DNA of 64,000 bases. Origin: an uncultured Gemmatimonadales bacterium (GTDB lineage: Bacteria > Gemmatimonadota > Gemmatimonadetes > Longimicrobiales > Gaopeijiaceae). The number at the start of each line of letters is the position of its first letter. Position 1 is the first letter of the stretch. The stretch spans positions 1 through 64,000 of the forward strand of contig CALFPJ010000057.1 in NCBI GenBank assembly GCA_937919655.1. Reading direction: 5' to 3'. The notes beneath the pieces were generated by a model that had not been told where the DNA came from, did not search any database, and worked only from the letters and a program-made list of their open reading frames with translations. The position numbers were made by a program, and so were the translations under genes. Positions 16,587 through 24,448 of the stretch are shown here, one piece after another.

Positions 16587-18641
16587 GTCCGTCGTTACCT
16601 TCGGCTTCACGGGCCGCAGATGCCGGTCGAACCACTTAATGATGACTTTGGAGACCTCCATCTGCAGCTTCGGTTCTCGCGGGCCGTGTGGCGTCCTGGG
16701 CAAAGCGATCATCTCCGTCGGCACCCCCAGGCGACCGAGGGCTCGATAGAACTCTTGCCCTTGAGTGAACGGCACGCGCAGGTCGTTTTCGCCGTGAATG
16801 ACCTGGGTGGGCGTCTTCACGTTGGCAATGCGATAGATGGCTGAGTGGCGTTCATACTCGTCGTAGTTCTCCCAGAACTCTTCACCGTCCATGTGGGCCA
16901 CGAGGTACTCGCCGATGTCGGTGGTGGTCGTCATGCTCACCAGGTTCGGGAGCCCGGCCCCCATGCTCGCGGCCTTGAACCGGTCCGTGCGCGTGACGGC
17001 GAACGAGGTCATGTACCCACCGTAGCTCCATCCCATGAGCAGCAGCGAGTCGGGATGTGCGACGCCCATATCAATGGCCTCGTCCACCCCGGCCATGAGG
17101 TCGTCCATGTCGCCGTATCCCCAGTCGCGGACGTTGGCAAAGCGGAACTCTTTTCCGTAACCGGTGCTTCCGCGTGGGTTCGGACGTAGGACCGCGTAAC
17201 CTTCCTGCGCGAAGTACTGGATGTTGTAGGTCGACGCGCTCCCGGTGAACGACTGCACGAAGACGCCCGCCGGCCCGCCGTGCACATTCAAGATGAGCGG
17301 GTAGCTCCGGCTCGCGTCGTAGTCGACGGGATACGTGAGCAGCCCTTCAATGTCGAAACGCCCGTCCGGGGACTTCCAAGAAAGTAGTTCGGTCTTGCCG
17401 AGCGTGGGTGTCGCGATCGCTGAATGGAGGTCGGTTACCGACCGCGGCTCGAACGTGCTCACCGCGGAGACGTGCACGTCTTCGGGATCGTCCATCGTCT
17501 GCCAGGTGAACGCCATCGCGTCGGCATTGGTCGCGAAAGATGCCGACCCGAGAACGCCGCTGCCGTGTGTGAGTTGGCGGAGCGGGCCGCCGTCTGTGGG
17601 TAAGACCGTCAGGTGACGCGTGGTGCCGATCGACTCGGACAGCAGCACGGACGCACCGTCGCGACTCCACCCCTGGAGTCCACCAGAGCGGTCGTGGCTG
17701 TCCGAGAGCTTTCGGGGCGTGCCCCCGTTTGAGGCGACCAGGTAGACGTCCGAGAGGCCTACACCCTGGGGTTCGTCACCCGACGATGTGAACGCGACCC
17801 AGCGCCCATCGGGCGAGTACAGTGGGTTTCCGTCCGTGCCGCCGAGTGTCACCAGCGCAGAGACAGTCTTGCTCCCGTCCGCAGGGACCGTCGAAATGTC
17901 CGAGGCACGCGCGCCCTCATCCAAACGGGGGTCCGCCTGGTGGGAGAAGGCGAAGGTGCGACCGTCCGGTGACCAGTCGAAGCTGGTGACGTGGAAGGCT
18001 CCCTCTGTTTGGCGAGTCGCTTCACCGGGCTGGCTCGACGTGGGGTCAAAAGCCACCGAATAGATGTGGTTGAACTTGAAGTTCTGGTCCACGAAGATCG
18101 GATCGCGCTTCTCGCGCCTGCGGGCCTTCTCCTCGTCCGTGTCGGGGTCTTTCATCAGGTAGGCGATGCGGTCTCCCGCGGCGGACCAGTGATACCCGCT
18201 CACGCCGACGACGGCGTCCGTGACGGCAAACGCTTCACCGCCGTTCACAGAAATCGCCCACACCTGACTTTCGGGGCCCTCCCCGCCGCTAGACGAACTG
18301 CCCTCCCCGCGCCGCGTCGTGAACGTCAGCCAACGTCCATCAGGCGAAAACGCTGGACTCGTGGCGGAGTTCTCCCCTCGCGTGAACTGCACCCCGCCGG
18401 TCCCGTCCGCGTTCACCATCCAGATGTGGCTCAGGTATTCGGACTGTTCGCCCTCGATGAGCGGCACACGCACCACGTAGGCGATCCGGCGTCCGTCCGG
18501 CGAGATGGCCGTCTGCTGGATGACGTTGAACTCCATGCTCTTTTCTGGCGTCCAACGGAGACCGTCGGTCGCTTGGGCGGAAATCGGGACGGTGATGGTC
18601 GCCCAAAGGATGATGGCGGCGAAGGCGGTGGTCACGCGCAT
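16581..18641 (-). CDS. S9 family peptidase (acylaminoacyl-peptidase/DPP-like)
   Basis: Exported serine peptidase of the prolyl oligopeptidase family, 686 residues. The ATG at 18641 is chosen because it is preceded by GAGGT at a good distance and starts a Sec signal (MRVTTAFAAIILWATITVPISAQ); the frame upstream is open to 18809 but has no signal. The N-terminal part (about 30-420) is a WD-like propeller with repeated SPDGRWLTFTT-type TolB blades. The C-terminal alpha/beta hydrolase has Ser in GWSYGGYMTSF, Asp in HGENDLRVPF and His in PRTPHGPREP. Expected to release dipeptides or acyl-amino acids from peptides in the periplasm. Its N-terminal flank is a 521-base gap. Confidence 0.93.
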   Translation of the reverse strand: MRVTTAFAAIILWATITVPISAQATDGLRWTPEKSMEFNVIQQTAISPDGRRIAYVVRVPLIEGEQSEYLSHIWMVNADGTGGVQFTRGENSATSPAFSPDGRWLTFTTRRGEGSSSSGGEGPESQVWAISVNGGEAFAVTDAVVGVSGYHWSAAGDRIAYLMKDPDTDEEKARRREKRDPIFVDQNFKFNHIYSVAFDPTSSQPGEATRQTEGAFHVTSFDWSPDGRTFAFSHQADPRLDEGARASDISTVPADGSKTVSALVTLGGTDGNPLYSPDGRWVAFTSSGDEPQGVGLSDVYLVASNGGTPRKLSDSHDRSGGLQGWSRDGASVLLSESIGTTRHLTVLPTDGGPLRQLTHGSGVLGSASFATNADAMAFTWQTMDDPEDVHVSAVSTFEPRSVTDLHSAIATPTLGKTELLSWKSPDGRFDIEGLLTYPVDYDASRSYPLILNVHGGPAGVFVQSFTGSASTYNIQYFAQEGYAVLRPNPRGSTGYGKEFRFANVRDWGYGDMDDLMAGVDEAIDMGVAHPDSLLLMGWSYGGYMTSFAVTRTDRFKAASMGAGLPNLVSMTTTTDIGEYLVAHMDGEEFWENYDEYERHSAIYRIANVKTPTQVIHGENDLRVPFTQGQEFYRALGRLGVPTEMIALPRTPHGPREPKLQMEVSKVIIKWFDRHLRPVKPKVTTDP

Positions 18642-19162
18642 AGGTACCTCGTGGTGGAGTCGACGAGGAGCGAACATAGGTTCGGGGCCCGTGGATGGAC
18701 AATTGATGCATGTCGGGTCTGGCCCCCACGCCGCCGGCGGTTGCGACCTGGTCGTCCACCCCGCGCAGGCATTCCCCAACGCCTCCTCGTCTCCTGCGCT
18801 CGGGCTCACTATTCTAGTCTAGAGAGAGAGCATCGCTTGAACCGTCCCCGTGGGTCGTCGCAGGGTGCGGCCGCCTGCAAGGACATCCCCTGGGATGCGG
18901 TCGCTCAGTTCGTGATCTTGCAGAACCACGACTCCAATCCGGGCGAGGCAGGACTCTGGACGCGCATTGACTGGGTGGATCTTGCTGACATGGCGCCGTG
19001 GACGTGGGCGTTTTGTATGAGCTTATATGACGCGGCGAGCGCCGACGCTGCGGAAGCTGTCACGGTAGCAGACAGAAGCGTGCCCCGGACGGGATGCAAC
19101 GGCTTCCCGTTTTCTCGTATGAAAGCAGCGCCTCTTGGCTACACATTTGATGAGGAACACCA
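18642..19162. other. Intergenic stretch, no recognisable gene
   Basis: About 520 bases between the S9 peptidase start and the DinB-like gene. Both flanking genes are transcribed away from it, so it must hold two promoters, but I see no clear -35/-10 pair. An open plus-strand frame runs through the second half and ends overlapping the DinB start as ATGA, but it has no ribosome-binding site, no plausible start and no family resemblance. A short purine run GAGAGAGAG is at about 18821-18829. Confidence 0.5.
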
Positions 19163-19633
19163 ATGACCGACCGCGACCTGCTCCGCCACATTGTGGCGAC
19201 GATCGCCTACCGGGGAGGCAAGGTTCTCCGTGGGGCTCCTCCGGGTTTTGGGTCCGTGTCTGCCGGAGAAGGCACGCGCTCCGCTGTCCAGATTCTGTCG
19301 CATATGGGCGACCTCTTTGCTTGGGGTCTCGCGCTCGCGGACGGAGAGCATAGGTGGAGCGAATCCCAGTCCGACGATTGGGAGGTTCAGGTCGAGCGCT
19401 TCCATGCCGGACTCGAGGCCGTAGACGCGCGCCTGGCCTCATCTGAGCCGTTGGGGAGGCCTCCCGAGCGGTTGTTACAGGGTCCATTCGCCGACGCGCT
19501 GACTCACGTCGGTCAGCTCGCGATGTTGCGGCGCCTGGCGGGATCGCCGGTAAAGGGGGAGAACTACTTCAAGGCTGAGGTCACCGTGGGCGTAGTGGGG
19601 CCGGACCAGCCCCTGCCGGTCTACGAGTTTTGA
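19163..19633 (+). CDS. DinB-like four-helix-bundle protein
   Basis: 156-residue cytoplasmic protein resembling the DinB/YfiT superfamily of metal-binding helical bundles, many of which are thiol transferases or damage-induced proteins. Visible family-like parts: ILSHMGDLFAWGLALADGE (first metal His, about residue 47) and the C-terminal helix DALTHVGQLAMLRRLAGSP with the second His. The end KGENYFKAEVTVGVVG is typical of one DinB subfamily. The start is supported by GAGGAAC about 5 bases upstream. Its stop overlaps the next start as TGATG, so it is coupled to the DUF4105 gene. Function unknown; a link to thiol or lipid thioester chemistry is speculation. Confidence 0.72.
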   Translation: MTDRDLLRHIVATIAYRGGKVLRGAPPGFGSVSAGEGTRSAVQILSHMGDLFAWGLALADGEHRWSESQSDDWEVQVERFHAGLEAVDARLASSEPLGRPPERLLQGPFADALTHVGQLAMLRRLAGSPVKGENYFKAEVTVGVVGPDQPLPVYEF

Positions 19634-20970
19634 TGTGCTCGGGCCAAATCGCGCGGAGAAGCGCCTTTGTGCGACTCGCGCATGGTCGGTTCGTTGTCCG
19701 ACTTACCCTGAGCCTGATTGTGGTGGCGCTTTGCGCTCAGCTACCGACGCCGGTGGCGGCATTCCAGGTCGACCCGCAGGCGTCGGCCGCAGAGCCCCAG
19801 CTCGCCGAGCCCGGCTCCGAACTTCGCGTCTGGCTCGTCACTGCCGGGCCAGGAGACGCGGTCTGGGAGCGTTTCGGCCACAACGCGATCCGGGTCCTGA
19901 ATACGGAGACCGGTCGGGACGTCGCGTACAATTGGGGCATCTTCGACTTCAATCAGACCGACTTCGTGCCGCGCTTCCTCAAGGGCGAGATGTTGTACAT
20001 GATGGCGCCCTATCCCATGGGCCCCATGGTGGATTCATACGCCCGCGCGGGTCGGGAAATGATCATGCAGGAGTTGGCGCTCACAGCTAGCCAGCGCCAG
20101 AAGCTGAGCGACCTTGCTGAGATCAATGCACGCCCCGAAAATCGTGAGTATTTCTACGACTATTTCGGGGACAACTGCTCCACGAGGGTGCGGGACCTGC
20201 TCAACGAGGTGTTAGGCGGATCGCTCTACGACCAGTTGGGCGTGCGCGACAATGACGCCTCGTTCCGGACGCACACGCGCCGCCTGACCCAGGTCGACCC
20301 GCTTGTGTTCACAGGCATGGACGTGCTGTTGGGTAGCCCGGGCGATGTGCCGATTGTTCTCTGGGACGAAATGTTCATCCCGATGGTGCTGCGCGACGCC
20401 ATCCGGGACGCGACGGTCACGGATGCCGCAGGGAACGAGCTGCCGCTGGCGCTCTCAGAGGAGGTGGTGCTCGAGTCCGCACGTGTGCCCGAGCCTGCTC
20501 GAGCTACGTCGTGGTTCTGGCGGTATCTGCTTCTGGGCGCGATGGCGGGCGGACTGCTTGCGTGGCTTGGCAGCAAATCCGCGACAGGGGGGAGGCTCTG
20601 CCGGGTCGTCTTCGGCGCGCTCTGCGCGGTCTGGAGCCTTGTCGCTGGGCTGTTCGGGCTCCTCCTGGTGCTGGTGCTCTTCACGGATCATTGGTCCATG
20701 GCGTGGAACGAGACCCTCTTTCTGACGAACCCACTGTCGTTGACGTTGATGGTTTTGGCGCCGATGGCGTTGATGGGTGGGGCGGCTTCTCGCCAGCGGG
20801 CGAACCGTGTAGGGAAGGGGATTATCGCCTTTGCACTATTCGGGCTGGTGCTTCAGTGGCTGCCAGCGACCCCGCAGGCCACAGGAATGTTGTTTGCGCT
20901 GTTCCTCCCGATCCACATGGGGGTCGGGTTCGGACTGAGCAGGTTGGCCGCGGCGGACTCTGAGGCGTAG
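19633..20970 (+). CDS. DUF4105 (Lnb-like N-terminal periplasmic domain) membrane protein
   Basis: Membrane protein of 445 residues. It has an N-terminal signal anchor or signal peptide (about 22-44), a periplasmic DUF4105 domain (about 60-215) and a C-terminal block of about five transmembrane helices (about 295-440). The domain carries a conserved His (His83 in ERFGHNAIR) and Cys (Cys182 in FGDNCSTRVRD), a spacing expected for a Cys/His acyl-transfer or hydrolase site. Pfam names this domain after Lnb, reported as an alternative lipoprotein N-acyltransferase in Bacteroides; I recall this only in outline. Start ATG 19633 overlaps the DinB-like stop (TGATG). With many lipoproteins nearby, a role in lipoprotein maturation is an attractive inference. 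Confidence 0.82.
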   Translation: MCSGQIARRSAFVRLAHGRFVVRLTLSLIVVALCAQLPTPVAAFQVDPQASAAEPQLAEPGSELRVWLVTAGPGDAVWERFGHNAIRVLNTETGRDVAYNWGIFDFNQTDFVPRFLKGEMLYMMAPYPMGPMVDSYARAGREMIMQELALTASQRQKLSDLAEINARPENREYFYDYFGDNCSTRVRDLLNEVLGGSLYDQLGVRDNDASFRTHTRRLTQVDPLVFTGMDVLLGSPGDVPIVLWDEMFIPMVLRDAIRDATVTDAAGNELPLALSEEVVLESARVPEPARATSWFWRYLLLGAMAGGLLAWLGSKSATGGRLCRVVFGALCAVWSLVAGLFGLLLVLVLFTDHWSMAWNETLFLTNPLSLTLMVLAPMALMGGAASRQRANRVGKGIIAFALFGLVLQWLPATPQATGMLFALFLPIHMGVGFGLSRLAAADSEA

Positions 20971-21030
20971 TCGTTAGAAACGGGGCCGCTCAGCTCGGCG
21001 CGCGCCCCGAACGCCTCCGCGGTCCCGCGC

Positions 21031-22335
21031 CTACGCCCCGGGGCGTAGCGTCAGCCGGTGCATCAGCACGGCAGCTCGTTTGGTCTGGACTGCCAACGTA
21101 GGCAAGTCGATCCATTCGTCGACCGTGTGATCGTTCCCGCCGCCTGGTCCGAGGCCGTCCAGGGCCATTTCCACCAGGCCTGCCGTGAAGGACACGTCTG
21201 CGGCACCCGCGTTGCGTGGGTCCACCGCGGCTACGGGCCCGAATCCGAGATCCCGGCTGACTTGGTCGAAGTGCGCCAGCAAGGCGTGGTTCCCGTCGGT
21301 GGGCGCCAGGGGAGGGTACCCGTCATCGAACGTGATGGTGGCCGACGTGTTCGGGAGGTTTTCACCGACGACCAGTGACATCGTCGCTCGCGCTTCAGCC
21401 AGCTGATCGAGCGTGATGGTGCGTAGGTCTCCGGTCACGACAGCGTTGCCCGCGACGACGTTGCTTTTCCCGAATGCGCTGCCGCCTGCGGTGAAGGCGT
21501 CATAGTCCACGTCGGTGCCGGCGAGCATCACGCCGGGGTTGAACGTGAGGAGCGGCTGGCCTGCCAAGCGCACATAAAACTCACGCAGGATACGCGACGC
21601 CTCGTATATCGCGCCTGCTCCGACCTCGGGCTGGAAGAGCTGGGATGAATGTGCCGGTGAGCCCGTCACGTCGAGGCGCCATCCCGTGGACCCCCGGCGT
21701 GCTACTACCGCAGTCGCCGGGTTGCTGTCGCCGTTCTCGAACGCGATCGCGATGTCGGACTCTTCAGCGGCCGTGATCAGGGCGGCACGCGCGAGGCTGA
21801 GCGGACGACCGCTGCGCTCCTCGTCGCCCGTCATGACCACGGTGATGCTCATGCGGTCGAGCTGCCCCGTCTCGGCAAGCGCCTTCAGCGCATGAATGAT
21901 GATCACATCCCCACCCTTCATGTCCACGACGCCTGGCCCGCCTGCACGATCGCCGTCGCGCACGAAGCTCTGAAACGGGCTACTCGGCTCGAAGACGGTG
22001 TCCAGATGGCCGATGAGGAGGAGTCTCGGACCGCCTCCGTCACGGCGAGCCACGAGGTGCCCCGAGCGTTCGAAGGGAGCGCCATCGATCCACTCCGTCT
22101 CGAAGCCAAGGGCGTCGAACTCTGCACGGAAGAGCGCACCCACTTCGCGCACGCCGTCGAAGTTCATCGATCCGCTATTGATGTTCACCGCGCGTTCGAG
22201 GAACGCGATGGCTTCATCCGCTCTCGCGTCTACGGCGCTGGCGATACTGCGCTCCACGGCGGACAGAGTCTGACCAGCGACGGGGGTGGCTGTCGCGATG
22301 GACGCACAGAGCGCGATGAGCATTCGGAGCTTCAT
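21031..22335 (-). CDS. M20 family metallopeptidase (CPG2-like)
   Basis: Exported zinc peptidase of the M20 family (carboxypeptidase G2-like), 434 residues, with a Sec signal (about 1-21). Metal and catalytic motifs: LIGHLDTVF (His and Asp), VVDMKGGD (bridging Asp), TGDEERSG (Glu-Glu) and the C-terminal GGGNDHTVDEW (His). The bacterial exopeptidase dimerisation domain lies at about 200-310. Expected to release C-terminal amino acids from peptides or N-acyl amino acids. The ATG at 22335 starts the signal peptide and overlaps the stop of a short lipoprotein frame upstream as ATGA. An upstream in-frame ATG would only add 12 residues without signal character. Confidence 0.92.
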   Translation of the reverse strand: MKLRMLIALCASIATATPVAGQTLSAVERSIASAVDARADEAIAFLERAVNINSGSMNFDGVREVGALFRAEFDALGFETEWIDGAPFERSGHLVARRDGGGPRLLLIGHLDTVFEPSSPFQSFVRDGDRAGGPGVVDMKGGDVIIIHALKALAETGQLDRMSITVVMTGDEERSGRPLSLARAALITAAEESDIAIAFENGDSNPATAVVARRGSTGWRLDVTGSPAHSSQLFQPEVGAGAIYEASRILREFYVRLAGQPLLTFNPGVMLAGTDVDYDAFTAGGSAFGKSNVVAGNAVVTGDLRTITLDQLAEARATMSLVVGENLPNTSATITFDDGYPPLAPTDGNHALLAHFDQVSRDLGFGPVAAVDPRNAGAADVSFTAGLVEMALDGLGPGGGNDHTVDEWIDLPTLAVQTKRAAVLMHRLTLRPGA

Positions 22336-22511
22336 GGTGCCTCTCGGGTCGGGCGGATGGTGGAGGCACAATCTACCGCGTGCGGCGCGTCCCGTTCCGT
22401 GTGACGGTGGCCCTCAGCGATGTCGAACGCCGGTTCGTTGTCTTCGGCCTGGCCGCAGGCGGTGAGGCCGAGAGCTGCAACAATCATGTGTATTCGAACG
22501 GACGGGCGCAT
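22332..22511 (-). CDS. Small putative lipoprotein coupled to M20 gene
   Basis: A 59-residue frame with a lipoprotein-like start: MRPSVRIHMIVAALGLTACG, Cys at residue 19. The remaining 40 residues are acidic/histidine-rich and match nothing I know. Its TGA overlaps the M20 start codon (ATGA), which favours real translation. Against it: no good ribosome-binding site before the ATG, and the tail beyond residue 40 looks like intergenic sequence. It could be an accessory lipoprotein or a leader peptide for the M20 gene. Confidence 0.45.
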   Translation of the reverse strand: MRPSVRIHMIVAALGLTACGQAEDNEPAFDIAEGHRHTERDAPHAVDCASTIRPTREAP

Positions 22512-22554
22512 GACGAGTGGGGTTGAGGTGGTCGGCCTTATCTCTTGGACGGGT

Positions 22555-24267
22555 CTAAGACCCTGCCGGGTTGCGACCGCCTGCCGCCTGCGGGTCCCCC
22601 TCGGTGGCCCGGTCCTTGGCATAATAGTTCGGGTTCACCCGCAAAGCCGTCGTACCCGCCGCCACCTCTAGAGACTGCCACGCCTCGGTCGGAGCGAGGC
22701 GCACGGTCGCCGCTCCCAGTCTGACCTGCACAGGCATGTCGAATCCCTCCACGACGTCGGTCCACCGGTAGGACAGCGTGGTCCCTTCGATGCGCCATTC
22801 GAGGAGGGGGATCATGGCGCTACGCAGGTACTGGTCGAAGACCTTGTCCAGTTCGACTCCAGACTCCCGTGCGATGTACGCCTCGACCTGGGCCGTCGTC
22901 ACCGTCTGCCTCGCGAAGTCGCGGTTGAGGCCGCGCAGCACCGACCTCCAGCGTGCGTCGTCATCCACCAACTGGCGGATGGTGTGCAGCATGTTCGCGC
23001 CTTTGTAGTACATGTCGCCCGACCCCTGATTCTGGACGCCATACTCGCCGATGATCGGGCCGTCGTTGCTAATGTTTGCGCGGGTACCTACCACGTACTC
23101 GGCACCTGCTTGCTTCGAACCTGTGAGGCACTCCGTGTAGAGGTTCTCGGAGTATGCGGCGAAGCTCTCATGCACCCACATGTCGGCGACATCCTTGCTG
23201 GTGATGTTGTTGCCCCACCACTCGTGCGCCGCTTCGTGGATGATGATGAAGTCCCACTTGAGGCCCTGCCCTGACCCCGACAGATCTCGGCCCAGGTAAC
23301 CGTTCTGATATCCATTGCCGTAGGCGATGGCACTCTGGTGTTCCATCCCCAGGTGCGGCGACTCGATCATCTTGAACCCGTCTGCATACCAAGGATATGG
23401 GCCGAACCACTCCTCGAAGCAGCGCATCATGGGCTGGGTCTGGGTCCACTGAGCCCGGGCAGCGGTCTCGTTTTCCGCGAGCGGCCAGAAGTCGAGCGTT
23501 AGCGGCCCGTTCATCCCGTTGAAGGTCTCTTGCCAGTGGGCGAACGCCCCGGCGTTCACCGCGATGCCATAGTTGTTGATGGGTGATGCGACGAACCACT
23601 CGTAGGTCGTGGTTCCGTTCCCGTTCGCGGTCGTACCGCGCAGGCGCCCGTTGGAGATTGCCATCAGCGGATCTGGCACGGTGAGGGCGATGCGCTGGCT
23701 GTCTGGCTCCTCTTCTTGGAAGTCCTTGTTGGGCCACCATACGCTCGCGCCGAGACCCTGATTGGCAGTTGCGACCCAAGGGGCATCCCCCGCTTGCTTC
23801 GCCCATATGAAGCCGCCGTCCCAGGGAGGCCGCACGGCGACAACCGGCGTACCATGGTAGTAAACCGTCACAGTGTGCGTCTCATCGGGACGTTGCTGAC
23901 TAGGTGTGGCCAAAAAGAAGGCGTTGCCGTCCTGCCGCACACTCAGTCGTCGTCCCGCGAGCGTGACACTGTCTATCGAAAGTGGGGCTTGCAGATCGAT
24001 CTGCATTCCGGCGTCGCCTGGCGCTGCCGTCACTCGATAGGTGATCGCGTTCCATCCGGAAATCGAACGGTCCGCTGGGTTGATGTTGACGTTCAGATCG
24101 TAGTAGGTGACGTCCCACCAAGAGCGCGCCGGGCCGTTGGAGCCGCGCAGGGAATCTGCATGCGTGAAGGTGGGCGCTTGGGCCCCGACCTGCCCCGGAG
24201 CGAGAGCGAGCACCTGGGCCAACGCAAGCGCGAGGATGGCGAAGGGGCGAATGGCACGATTGGGCAT
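22555..24267 (-). CDS. M1 family aminopeptidase
   Basis: Exported zinc aminopeptidase, 570 residues, with a Sec signal at about 1-29 (start ATG 24267 chosen because it opens the signal). N-terminal beta-saddle domain about 45-240, then the thermolysin-like catalytic domain with the GMEH variant of the substrate-binding GAMEN motif in LGMEHQSAIAYG, HEAAHEWWGN (zinc His-His and catalytic Glu) and the third ligand Glu in MWVHESFAAY. The C-terminal part is short, without the long helical domain of PepN, as in many bacterial exported M1 members. It releases N-terminal amino acids from peptides. A terminator-like hairpin separates it from the upstream metalloprotease gene. Confidence 0.93.
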   Translation of the reverse strand: MPNRAIRPFAILALALAQVLALAPGQVGAQAPTFTHADSLRGSNGPARSWWDVTYYDLNVNINPADRSISGWNAITYRVTAAPGDAGMQIDLQAPLSIDSVTLAGRRLSVRQDGNAFFLATPSQQRPDETHTVTVYYHGTPVVAVRPPWDGGFIWAKQAGDAPWVATANQGLGASVWWPNKDFQEEEPDSQRIALTVPDPLMAISNGRLRGTTANGNGTTTYEWFVASPINNYGIAVNAGAFAHWQETFNGMNGPLTLDFWPLAENETAARAQWTQTQPMMRCFEEWFGPYPWYADGFKMIESPHLGMEHQSAIAYGNGYQNGYLGRDLSGSGQGLKWDFIIIHEAAHEWWGNNITSKDVADMWVHESFAAYSENLYTECLTGSKQAGAEYVVGTRANISNDGPIIGEYGVQNQGSGDMYYKGANMLHTIRQLVDDDARWRSVLRGLNRDFARQTVTTAQVEAYIARESGVELDKVFDQYLRSAMIPLLEWRIEGTTLSYRWTDVVEGFDMPVQVRLGAATVRLAPTEAWQSLEVAAGTTALRVNPNYYAKDRATEGDPQAAGGRNPAGS

Positions 24268-24385
24268 GGGCGGTTTGGGTTCGGTCGCGCTAAGCGCGAC
24301 ACACGATTGGGTCTCCACGGGGGTCTTGCACAAGAATGGGTGCCGCGAGTTGGGTGCTGCAACACAGGGGTGCTGCAAAAGAAAT

Positions 24386-24420
24386 AACCCGCAGCCGGAC
24401 GGGTGGTCCGACTGCGGGTT
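24386..24420 (-). terminator. Intrinsic terminator after metalloprotease gene
   Basis: 15-bp stem (24386-24400 with 24406-24420, one mismatch) and a GGGTG loop. Read on the minus strand it is followed by ATTTCTTTTG. It lies 29 bases downstream of the DUF5117-type metalloprotease stop and before the M1 gene, so the two genes are separate transcription units. Confidence 0.75.
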
Positions 24421-24448
24421 ACCCCTGCGTGATTGTCACAGGTGTCTT

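Noticed and set aside
17991-19166. 391-codon plus-strand frame antisense to the S9 peptidase
   Set aside because: Mostly the mirror of the peptidase coding sequence; low-complexity product and no start signal. Its ATGA overlap with the DinB-like gene looks accidental.
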